From NCBI GenBank assembly GCA_945919465.1, contig CAMEJG010000001.1:40811-104810 (forward strand): a stretch of 64,000 bases of DNA, in the 5' to 3' direction. The notes below the pieces were generated by a model that saw nothing but the letters and a program-made list of their open reading frames with translations, was not told the DNA's origin and did not search any database. Below, piece by piece: positions 19,482-28,140 of this stretch; the first letter of the stretch is position 1, and the number at the start of each line of letters is the position of its first letter. The position numbers and the translations under genes were made by a program. The stretch is from an uncultured Anaeroplasma sp. GTDB lineage: Bacteria; Bacillota_I; Bacilli_A; Acholeplasmatales; Anaeroplasmataceae.

Positions 19482-19861
19482 TCATCAAACCTTTTATCAA
19501 ATAGAGGATCCCCAGTAGATTTTTTAGCTAAGGCTCCTGCAGTACCTCCACTAAGGCCCCCTAAAAGCTCTAATACCTTTTGAATACTAGTGACTGTTTT
19601 AGTGACCTGATCAGGATCTATTTTTTTTACATAGCCAATAATTGTTTTAATCATATCCTCAGTAGATGAAGCTTCTTTTTTGGTTTCCTTAGCCTTAGAT
19701 ACTTTAACTTCTTCTTCATCAAAGGCAGATTCTCCTAATATTACAAAATCTTCATATAACTCCTGCCATGTTTTTCTTTTTGATTGAACTTCATTTTTAA
19801 GTAAAGGATGAGCCTTTACGAATTTTTTAAATTCATCTAATTTCTCACTCATACTATACAC
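19472..19861 (-). CDS. ylbD: YlbD-like putative spore coat protein
   Basis: EFKKFVKAHPLLKNEVQSKRKTWQELYEDFVILGESAF; C-terminal WY. Confidence 0.75.
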   Translation of the reverse strand: MYSMSEKLDEFKKFVKAHPLLKNEVQSKRKTWQELYEDFVILGESAFDEEEVKVSKAKETKKEASSTEDMIKTIIGYVKKIDPDQVTKTVTSIQKVLELLGGLSGGTAGALAKKSTGDPLFDKRFDEWY

Positions 19862-19927
19862 CTATTTTACTATATGTTTAAATGAATATTTTGTGATTTT
19901 TTATCATATATTTTTTTGGTGATAATA

Positions 19928-20104
19928 ATGTTTAAATCAAATAAAGGTCAATATAATCCTGATTATTATGAAAATATGCAAATAAATAGAATATATTATG
20001 AATTAGAAGAAATTAATAGAAAGCTTAGAAATTTAAATAATAGATTACATCGAATTGAATTATTCTTAGGATTATCAATTGATGATAATAAAGGAGATAA
20101 ATAG
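19928..20104 (+). CDS. Small hypothetical protein with coiled-coil potential
   Basis: 58 aa from ATG 19928; RBS-like GGTGATA; heptad-like INRIYYELEEINRKLRNLNNRLHRIELFL. Confidence 0.55.
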   Translation: MFKSNKGQYNPDYYENMQINRIYYELEEINRKLRNLNNRLHRIELFLGLSIDDNKGDK

Positions 20105-20161
20105 GCATTTTATCTATCAAAATAAAATCCTACTGCATAAGTTAATGTAGGAGGTGAGATA

Positions 20162-20317
20162 ATGTTTTATCAAACACCAGGCTATGGATATGGCAATTAT
20201 GGATGTATGCCTATGTATCAATGTGGCTGTAATACAAATAGACGTAGCGGATCAAGCTATGCATTAATTCTTGTATTATTTATTCTTCTTGTAATAATAG
20301 GCGCAGCACGTTGGTAA
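20162..20317 (+). CDS. YjcZ-like small sporulation protein (absent from ORF track)
   Basis: 51 aa MFYQTPGYGYGNYGCMPMYQCGCNTNRRSGSSYALILVLFILLVIIGAARW; RBS TAGGAGGTGAG. Confidence 0.8.
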   Translation: MFYQTPGYGYGNYGCMPMYQCGCNTNRRSGSSYALILVLFILLVIIGAARW

Positions 20318-20428
20318 TATTTATTTAATATATAATAAAATGACCAATAACTTTGAAAAGTGTTATTGGTTTTTATATTTCAATAGAATTTTTTTCTTTA
20401 GTGTGATATAATCACTTCGGTGATAATT

Positions 20429-21028
20429 ATGTATTTAGCAAAGGATATAACAAAAGAAGGAAATCCAATATTAAGAGAAAAATGCTTAAAAGTAGCACTA
20501 CCTTTAACAAAGGATGATTTAAATTGTGCTAAGGGATTATTTGAATATGTTGTTGTTTCTGCCATTGATGAGTTAGTAGAAAAATATCAAATAAGACCGG
20601 GAGTAGGAATTGCCGCTCCTCAGGTTGGAGTAAATAAAAGAATGTTTGCGATAAACTGTGTTGATTTCTTAGACGAAAAACAAAAAAAATATAATTATCT
20701 ATTTATTAATCCTCAAATTATTGCAAGAAGTAAGGAAATGGTTTATTTACCTGGTGGTGAGGGATGCTTATCTGTTGATAGAGATACACAAGGTTTAGTT
20801 ACTCCAAGACATTTAAAAATACAAATTAAAGGTGAAATATTAGATTATCAAACTAATAAGCTAAAGCATGTATCTATGAAGCTTGAGGGATATCCTGCAA
20901 TTGTATTTCAACATGAATATGATCATTTAGATGGAATTCTTTTTACAGATAAAATGTATAAAGAAGAGGAAATTGATGCTGCCCCTTTATATAGGCTTGA
21001 TGATGAAGGTAACTTAATAGAAGATTAA
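20429..21028 (+). CDS. def: Peptide deformylase
   Basis: GVGIAAPQVG, EGCLS, HEYDHLDG motifs. Confidence 0.97.
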   Translation: MYLAKDITKEGNPILREKCLKVALPLTKDDLNCAKGLFEYVVVSAIDELVEKYQIRPGVGIAAPQVGVNKRMFAINCVDFLDEKQKKYNYLFINPQIIARSKEMVYLPGGEGCLSVDRDTQGLVTPRHLKIQIKGEILDYQTNKLKHVSMKLEGYPAIVFQHEYDHLDGILFTDKMYKEEEIDAAPLYRLDDEGNLIED

Positions 21029-21053
21029 AAAAAGAGGAAATCCTCTTTTTTTT
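21027..21053 (+). terminator. Rho-independent terminator after def
   Basis: AAAAAAAGAGGA AA TCCTCTTTTTTT. Confidence 0.85.
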
Positions 21054-21219
21054 ATTTTCTATATATAATCTTTTATTGTAATTCTTTTAATTTTACTAAT
21101 TAAAATATAATAACATATCAATTTCTATTTTTTATATTTATTTATAATCGGTTTTCTACGCTCGGTTATTTTTGAATAAAAGCTTCTAGTAATAAATATT
21201 ATATAAGGAAATGTTTTGT

Positions 21220-21921
21220 TTACTTATTTGCTAGAGTATACATGATTATTCCTCCAGCAACACTTACATTAAGTGATTCAGTGTCATAAATAGGAATATA
21301 GATATTTTTATTTAATAATAAATTTACTTCCTTACTGATTCCGTTACCTTCATTACCTAGTACAATAGCCATTTTATCATTAATTTTAACCTCTTTTAAA
21401 TCTATACCATTAATAACATTTGTTCCATAAATATCATAATCCTTAAGAGTAGGTATAAAATCTAATAAATTTGCTTTTATAAAATTAAGCTTAAAAATAG
21501 CTCCTTGGCTTGATCTAATAACCTTATCGTTATAAATATCAACACTACCATCACCTAAAACAATTGTATCAAAGCCAAAGGCTTTACTACTTCTCATTAA
21601 AGCTCCTAAATTACCTGGGTCTTGTATTCCATCTAGAATTAATATTTTATTAGATAATTCATTTTTTTCTATCATTTTACATAAGCCTATTTCTGTTACT
21701 GTTGTATCAGTATTAGCTATTTTATCCATAACTGATTTAGTTACTCCAATATAGCCTTCACGCTCATTAATACTATAGGCTTCAATTAATAAATTATTTT
21801 TTCTTGCTTCATCTACTAAATGTGCACCCTCAACAATAAATCTTTGTTCTTTTTTACGATATTTAGAGGTTTTAAGCTTCACTAAATATTTTATTTTTTC
21901 ATTTTCTAAAGATGTAATCAT
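21220..21921 (-). CDS. TrmH/SpoU family RNA methyltransferase
   Basis: LDGIQDPGNLGALMRSSKAFG, VLGNEGNGIS, IPIYDTESLNVSVAGGIIMY. Confidence 0.94.
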   Translation of the reverse strand: MITSLENEKIKYLVKLKTSKYRKKEQRFIVEGAHLVDEARKNNLLIEAYSINEREGYIGVTKSVMDKIANTDTTVTEIGLCKMIEKNELSNKILILDGIQDPGNLGALMRSSKAFGFDTIVLGDGSVDIYNDKVIRSSQGAIFKLNFIKANLLDFIPTLKDYDIYGTNVINGIDLKEVKINDKMAIVLGNEGNGISKEVNLLLNKNIYIPIYDTESLNVSVAGGIIMYTLANK

Positions 21922-21939
21922 TATTATACCTCCATTAAT

Positions 21940-21964
21940 AAAAGGGAGAAAAATCTCCCTTTTA
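21940..21964 (-). terminator. Terminator after sufB
   Basis: AAAAGGGAGA/TCTCCCTTTT stem. Confidence 0.75.
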
Positions 21965-21966
21965 TT

Positions 21967-23376
21967 TTATCCTATTGAATCAACCATTTCAAGCTTAATT
22001 AATCTATTTAATTCAACTGCATATTCCATAGGTAATTCTTTACTAAATGGCTCAATAAATCCCATAACAATCATTTCAGTTGCCTCAGCCTCAGTTAGAC
22101 CTCTACTCATCAAATAGAATAATTGTTCTTCATTAACCTTAGATACTGTTGCCTCATGTTCAATATACATATCACTATTTTTTCCAGTATTTGTTGGAAT
22201 AGTATCTGATGTAGATTCATTATCTAAAATTAATGTATCACATTCAACATGGCTTCTAGCACCTAATGCCTTATTACCACATGATACTAATCCTCGGTAA
22301 TTAACCTTACCTCCACCACGACAAATACTTTTAGATATAATAGTAGAGGTAGAATTTTCTCCTAAATGAATCATTTTAGCTCCTGTATCCTGTAATTGTC
22401 CTGTTGATGCGAAGGCTATAGATACTGTAGTACCCTTTGAATGCTTACCCTTTAATACACATGCCGGATATTTCATATTTAATCCTGCTCCAACATTACC
22501 ATCAATCCATTCCATATGACCATAATCATCAACTAGGGTACGCTTAGTTACTAAATTAACTATATTATTACTCCAATTTTGTACTGTAGAATATCTACAA
22601 TGAGCATGTTTTTTTACATATATTTCTACAACTGCTGCATGTAGGGAATCCTTTGAATATTGTGGTGCTGTACAACCCTCAACATAATGAATATCTGCAT
22701 CATCCTCAACAATTATCAAGGTTCTTTCAAATTGTCCCATTCTTTCAGAATTAATTCTAAAATATGATTGAACAGGTTTAGAAAGCTTTACACCCTTTGG
22801 AACATAAATAAAGGATCCACCACTCCATACTGCACTATTTAATGCTGCATATTTATTATCAGTATAAGGAACTATTTTTCCAAAATATTCCTTTACTAAA
22901 TCAGGATATAATCTTACTGCTGTATCGGTATCACAAAATATTACACCTAAATCATCTAATTCCTTTAAGTTATTATGATAAACAACCTCTGATTCAAATT
23001 GAGTAGAGGAACCAGCTAAATATTTAGCTTCAGCCTCAGGGATACCTAATTTATTAAAGGTATCTCTAATTGCCTCAGGTACTTCCTCCCATGAATTTTC
23101 AGTTTTTTCTGATGATTTTATATAATAAGTATATTCATCAAAATCTATACCAGATAAATCTGGTCCCCAGCTTGGATTTTCAATTCTAAGAAAGGCATCA
23201 TATGCCTTAAGTCTGAATTCTCTCATCCAATCAGGTTCATTTTTAGCTTTAGAAATAAACTCTACAACTTCTCTTGATAATCCCTTTCCAGAGGTTAAAA
23301 CAGTTTTCGCATCAGTTGTAAAGCCATATTTATAATCTCCAACTATTTCATTTATTTCTTCATTATTTTTTTTCAT
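21967..23376 (-). CDS. sufB: Fe-S cluster assembly protein SufB
   Basis: 469 aa; [52 protein letters not shown]. Confidence 0.97.
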   Translation of the reverse strand: MKKNNEEINEIVGDYKYGFTTDAKTVLTSGKGLSREVVEFISKAKNEPDWMREFRLKAYDAFLRIENPSWGPDLSGIDFDEYTYYIKSSEKTENSWEEVPEAIRDTFNKLGIPEAEAKYLAGSSTQFESEVVYHNNLKELDDLGVIFCDTDTAVRLYPDLVKEYFGKIVPYTDNKYAALNSAVWSGGSFIYVPKGVKLSKPVQSYFRINSERMGQFERTLIIVEDDADIHYVEGCTAPQYSKDSLHAAVVEIYVKKHAHCRYSTVQNWSNNIVNLVTKRTLVDDYGHMEWIDGNVGAGLNMKYPACVLKGKHSKGTTVSIAFASTGQLQDTGAKMIHLGENSTSTIISKSICRGGGKVNYRGLVSCGNKALGARSHVECDTLILDNESTSDTIPTNTGKNSDMYIEHEATVSKVNEEQLFYLMSRGLTEAEATEMIVMGFIEPFSKELPMEYAVELNRLIKLEMVDSIG

Positions 23377-23803
23377 CTTGAACCTCGTTTATAGCCTCTT
23401 CAATAGCCTTCCAGGATAGGGTTGCACATTTAATACGAGCAGGAAAATCTCTAACTCCCATATAAGCAATAGCTTCTCCTAAGGCTTCCTCATTCTTAGG
23501 CTCTTCACCCTTAACCATTTCATAAAAATCATTAATAATAGCTAATGCGTCTTCCACATTATGACCAATTAAGGTGTCACTCATTACTGAAGCACTTGAA
23601 CAACAAATACTACAACCATGTCCATCATGATGAATATCGGTAATGACTCCATTTTCTACCTTTAATTCTACATTCATATCATCACCACATGATGGATTGT
23701 TTAAATGAACAAAATGATAATCATCACCTTTTACAAGACCTTTATTTTTAGGGTTTTTATAATTATCCATTATTACAGTTCTATATAATGTTTTTAGATC
23801 CAT
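23363..23803 (-). CDS. sufU: Fe-S scaffold/sulfur transfer protein SufU
   Basis: [39 protein letters not shown]. Confidence 0.96.
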   Translation of the reverse strand: MDLKTLYRTVIMDNYKNPKNKGLVKGDDYHFVHLNNPSCGDDMNVELKVENGVITDIHHDGHGCSICCSSASVMSDTLIGHNVEDALAIINDFYEMVKGEEPKNEEALGEAIAYMGVRDFPARIKCATLSWKAIEEAINEVQDEKK

Positions 23804-23814
23804 AATTAATCCTC

Positions 23815-25029
23815 CTAAAACATGTTAAAGAAATCACGAGCTTCCTTAACACTTTCAACGAATAAATCTACATCCTCTAAGGTATTATAAAAGTAAAATG
23901 ACGCTCTTACAGTACCAATAGTATTTAACCATGAGGTAATTAACTGTGCACAATGATGTCCTGCCCTAATACATACTCCATTTTTATCAAATACTGATGC
24001 AGCATCATGTGGATGTACTCCATCAATATTAAATGAAATAATACCAGTTTCTGCATTTTCATTGTAAATAGTTATTCCTTCTATTTTTTTAAGCTTTTTA
24101 ATTACTTCTTCCTTTAGCATATATTCATAGGCTTTAATTTCATTTAATCCTATATTATCTATATATTCACAAGCCTTAGCTAATCCAATAACTCCTGCAA
24201 TAATTGGAGTACCAGTTTCAAATTTATAAGGAATATCCTTAAATGTCATACTATCCTTTTTAACAGTATCAGCCATATCGCCACCAAATTCAATTGGAGG
24301 AATTTTCCTTAATAATTCCTTTTTACCATATAAAACTCCAATTCCAGTAGGCCCACATAGCTTATGTCCTGAAAATGATAGGAAATCACAATCTAGTGCC
24401 TTTACATCTACTTTCATATGAGGTACTGCTTGAGCACCATCAACAGAAACTAATGCCCCTACCTCATGAGCTAATTTGATTATTTCCTCAAGTGGAGTAA
24501 TATAGCCCATTACATTTGAAACATAGGTTATGGCAACCATCTTAGTTTTTTCTGATAAAACTGATTTAAAAGCCTCAATAGTAATTCTTCCTTCTTTATT
24601 TAAAGGAATATATTTTATTATAGCTCCTTTTTTCTGAGCAATATTCATCCAAGGCATATGAGAGGAATGATGTTCAAGCTCTGAGGTAATTATTTCATCA
24701 CCTGGATTAATAAAATTCATTCCATAGCTTTCAGCTACTAAATTTAAGCTTGCTGAAGCTCCTCTTGTAAATACTATTTCTTCAAAATCAGCATTAATAA
24801 ATTTCGCAATAACAGCTCTTGCTTCTTCATATTTATCAGTTGCTTGATATGATAAGCCATATACACCTCGATGAACATTTACTCCTAAATGAGAATAATA
24901 ATCATTTATTGCCTCAATTACAGGCTTTGGCTTTAATGCCATTGCAGCGCTATCTAAATAACATAGCTTAGGATTATCATTAAATACTTGAAAATCACTT
25001 CGGATTTTACTAATATCCATTTTTATCAC
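23815..25029 (-). CDS. sufS: Cysteine desulfurase SufS
   Basis: YLDSAAMALKP, FSGHKLCGPTGIGVLYG (PLP Lys), RAGHHCAQ. Confidence 0.97.
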   Translation of the reverse strand: MIKMDISKIRSDFQVFNDNPKLCYLDSAAMALKPKPVIEAINDYYSHLGVNVHRGVYGLSYQATDKYEEARAVIAKFINADFEEIVFTRGASASLNLVAESYGMNFINPGDEIITSELEHHSSHMPWMNIAQKKGAIIKYIPLNKEGRITIEAFKSVLSEKTKMVAITYVSNVMGYITPLEEIIKLAHEVGALVSVDGAQAVPHMKVDVKALDCDFLSFSGHKLCGPTGIGVLYGKKELLRKIPPIEFGGDMADTVKKDSMTFKDIPYKFETGTPIIAGVIGLAKACEYIDNIGLNEIKAYEYMLKEEVIKKLKKIEGITIYNENAETGIISFNIDGVHPHDAASVFDKNGVCIRAGHHCAQLITSWLNTIGTVRASFYFYNTLEDVDLFVESVKEARDFFNMF

Positions 25030-25808
25030 TTCTCAATCAAATTAGTTATTTTTTCTAAAATATCACTTTTTAATTCTTCAAAAGGTAATGAATCAATAAA
25101 AGGATTAATTATTCCTTTTAAAATTAATAAGAAAGCATCATTTTTAGATAAGCCTCTACTCATTAAATAGAATAAATCCTCATCACTCATTTTGCCAATT
25201 GAAGCACCATGATTTGCAAAACAATCAAATTCATCAATTAATAGAATTGGCTTTGCAGTAATATAGGAATCATTATCCATAACGATTCCACGAGATAATT
25301 GAGAACATTTTGAGTTCTTCATTTCCTTTTCAATCTTACCAGTTGTATCAAATACTATACCAGAGGTATTCATTGAAACACCAACATTAGTAATATTTGA
25401 AATTGTATTAGGAGCCTTATGCTCTATATTTTCTATAAAAATAGAATTCATACCATCAGCTAATGCTAAAACCTTAGCTAATGCTTGAGCATTTTCCTCT
25501 AATAAATATATATTAATTATTTCCTTTGATGCCTTTATCGCAATCTCTAAATAATTTAATTCACCTTTAATATTGAAATTCTTTGTACCATTATTTCCAT
25601 AAATAGTAAAATAATTAATAACTGAATTTTTATTTCCTAAAATATTAATATTTTTATTTTCTGTAATATCAATTAGTTTTACATTTCCATCAACAACAAT
25701 ATCATAACTATCATCAATTAAATAAATTAATTCACTATTGTTTAAATAATATTTTCCATCTATAGCAAGACCCAAGCTAGAAATAGGAGTTGTATTATTT
25801 ATTTGCAT
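25026..25808 (-). CDS. sufD: SufD-like protein (short, 260 aa)
   Basis: C-terminal [50 protein letters not shown]; position between sufC and sufS. Confidence 0.88.
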   Translation of the reverse strand: MQINNTTPISSLGLAIDGKYYLNNSELIYLIDDSYDIVVDGNVKLIDITENKNINILGNKNSVINYFTIYGNNGTKNFNIKGELNYLEIAIKASKEIINIYLLEENAQALAKVLALADGMNSIFIENIEHKAPNTISNITNVGVSMNTSGIVFDTTGKIEKEMKNSKCSQLSRGIVMDNDSYITAKPILLIDEFDCFANHGASIGKMSDEDLFYLMSRGLSKNDAFLLILKGIINPFIDSLPFEELKSDILEKITNLIEK

Positions 25809-26629
25809 TATTTTTTACTACCTGCATGAGCACAAGAACCTAGTATCGCGTGGGTCTTCTTTTCTTCTTCTTTATCAAATTCGATACCTAATTCCTTTTT
25901 TACCCAATCATAACCATCATTATCAATTTTTGTAATTAATTCCTTACCACCAGTAAGAACAATTTTTCCATTAATCATAACATGAACATAGCTTGGTTTT
26001 ATATAATCAAGAAGTCTTTGATAATGAGTAATTAGTAAACAGCCAAAACTATCTCCTACCATATCATATACATTTTCTCCAACAATACGTAGGGCATCAA
26101 CATCAAGTCCTGAATCAATTTCATCTAAAATACCAAATTTAGGCTTTAACATTTTCATTTGTAATATTTCATTTCTTTTCTTTTCACCACCTGAAAAGCC
26201 TTCATTTAAATATCTATGAGCTAAATCATCAGGCATTTTAAGTTCACTACAAGCCTTATCAAATTCTTTAATAAATGAAAATAAAGAAGGATTTTTACCA
26301 CTTGTAGATTTCATTGCGTTTCTAATAAAATCACTATTTGTAACACCAGGTACCTCAGCTGGATATTGATAGGCAAGAAAAATACCAAGACGAGCTCTTT
26401 CATCTACTGGCTTGTCTAAAATACTTTCTCCATTTAGTAAAATATCTCCTGATGTTACTTGATATTTAGGTGACCCCATAATAATTGCTGAAAGAGTTGA
26501 TTTTCCAGTTCCATTTGGTCCCATAATGGCGTGAACCTCACCAGATTTAATAGTTAAATTTACACCCTTAAGGATTTCCTTTTCCTCTACTCTTGCATAT
26601 AAATCTTTTATTTCTAATATATCACTCAT
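25808..26629 (-). CDS. sufC: Fe-S cluster assembly ATPase SufC
   Basis: MGPNGTGKSTLSAIIMG, FSGGEKKRNEILQM, LDEIDSGLDVDALR. Confidence 0.97.
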   Translation of the reverse strand: MSDILEIKDLYARVEEKEILKGVNLTIKSGEVHAIMGPNGTGKSTLSAIIMGSPKYQVTSGDILLNGESILDKPVDERARLGIFLAYQYPAEVPGVTNSDFIRNAMKSTSGKNPSLFSFIKEFDKACSELKMPDDLAHRYLNEGFSGGEKKRNEILQMKMLKPKFGILDEIDSGLDVDALRIVGENVYDMVGDSFGCLLITHYQRLLDYIKPSYVHVMINGKIVLTGGKELITKIDNDGYDWVKKELGIEFDKEEEKKTHAILGSCAHAGSKK

Positions 26630-26640
26630 AATATAAAACC

Positions 26641-28119
26641 TTACTTTCTTGATACATTTTTACTATAATATATTTTTGTCATTTCCTTAAATAATCCCTC
26701 ATAATCCTTTTTAGAAATGTATTCAGTATTATAGCTAGTAGTTGTTAATTTTATTTCACTATTATCTAATAAATGATTAGATAATTCATTAGTTGTAGCG
26801 CCTACTATTCTTAAATTATTTTTATTTGCATAATCATGTAATACTCTTAAATTTAAGATATTTTTATTATAAACTTTTAAATAAACTAATCCCTGTGAAG
26901 CATCTGAATTATCAAAATAATCATAAGTTTGAATATATAATGAATCATTAAAATTTTCATTGATATATTCTCTAATTTTATTAACTAATTCCTTTTGAAT
27001 AACTAAAAGATAATATAATACATCTCTATTTTCAGGGCATTTTCCTATAGTTGCTTTACAATATGGTCCATTCTTTTTACCTTCAAAATAAAGCTCTTCT
27101 CCAATATTATCTACATTTTCACAATAAATATGTAAGACATCATTATCAATATAGTTTTTAAATGGTGAGACATCTATTGATGTAAAATAGTCATCTAATT
27201 TCTTAGAAATATGATAAGGAATAGGCTCAGTATCTAAATATTTTTTAGTTTTAGTATCATATAAGGCCGCACCACTCATACAAATAACTGGATTAGAAAT
27301 TCTTACATTGTTTAGCATTCCCATAAATGTAGTAGGAATACGAGTAGTAAAGATAGTACAATTTGCGCCCTTCTCATTTAAGGAATTTAGCTTATAGCTT
27401 GGAAAACCTGGAAGCTCATTTTCTCCATTACTTACAACTCCCTCAATTCCAACACAAAACAATAAATCCTTATTCTTATATTTATGTGGCAAATGGAAGC
27501 TATTAACTCCTAAGGCTACAAGTACACCAATGATAGTTGATGCGATACGATTAAAACCATAAATAATCGCATTTGTACCTAAGGAGGTCATTACTGCAGT
27601 AAGAGTTAATACTGCTGCGAAGGTAGCACCCTTTTGTTTAAAAATATTACATAGCCAAATAACTATTACTGTAGAAATTCCAGTTAATACTATAGGTATA
27701 ATAAATGATAATACATATGCTAAATCAAAATCATCTGGAGTAAAGCCACCTGTTGCGTTTCCTGTTGCTGAAATAAATTGAAAGCACCAATCATTTCTTG
27801 AAATACAAGTATATAGCCAAACAACTAAAACACCAAATAAGCCACCAATTAATGAGGCAATAATTCTTAATCGAGCTTGTTCAAAGGTTTTTCCCTTATC
27901 AGTAGAAATACTATATGCTGTAGCTATACAGGCAAAAAATGGGGTATAGCATTCTGTTGCGATACGAATAGATGCACTCCAACCAGTTAAGGTTGAGCTT
28001 CCATTTACTGATGTAACATTAAAAGCCTTTAACATTAATATTAATAATATATATATAAACAAGCATATTAAAACTGAAATAGCTGTTTTAATATTTCTAA
28101 GTCCAAGCCCCTTTTTCAT
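26641..28119 (-). CDS. FUSC/aromatic acid exporter-like membrane protein with C-terminal degenerate HAD-like domain
   Basis: N-terminal TMs (GLRNIKTAISVLICLFIYILL...AILRI-type arrangement) and C-terminal Cof-like architecture lacking DxD. Confidence 0.65.
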   Translation of the reverse strand: MKKGLGLRNIKTAISVLICLFIYILLILMLKAFNVTSVNGSSTLTGWSASIRIATECYTPFFACIATAYSISTDKGKTFEQARLRIIASLIGGLFGVLVVWLYTCISRNDWCFQFISATGNATGGFTPDDFDLAYVLSFIIPIVLTGISTVIVIWLCNIFKQKGATFAAVLTLTAVMTSLGTNAIIYGFNRIASTIIGVLVALGVNSFHLPHKYKNKDLLFCVGIEGVVSNGENELPGFPSYKLNSLNEKGANCTIFTTRIPTTFMGMLNNVRISNPVICMSGAALYDTKTKKYLDTEPIPYHISKKLDDYFTSIDVSPFKNYIDNDVLHIYCENVDNIGEELYFEGKKNGPYCKATIGKCPENRDVLYYLLVIQKELVNKIREYINENFNDSLYIQTYDYFDNSDASQGLVYLKVYNKNILNLRVLHDYANKNNLRIVGATTNELSNHLLDNSEIKLTTTSYNTEYISKKDYEGLFKEMTKIYYSKNVSRK

Positions 28120-28140
28120 AACTTCTCCTAATATTTATTA

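Noticed and set aside
20407-20424. cUUCGg hairpin ATCAC-TTCG-GTGAT sequestering the def SD
   Set aside because: A TATAAT at 20407-20412 would place the transcript start near 20419, so the 5' arm is probably not transcribed.
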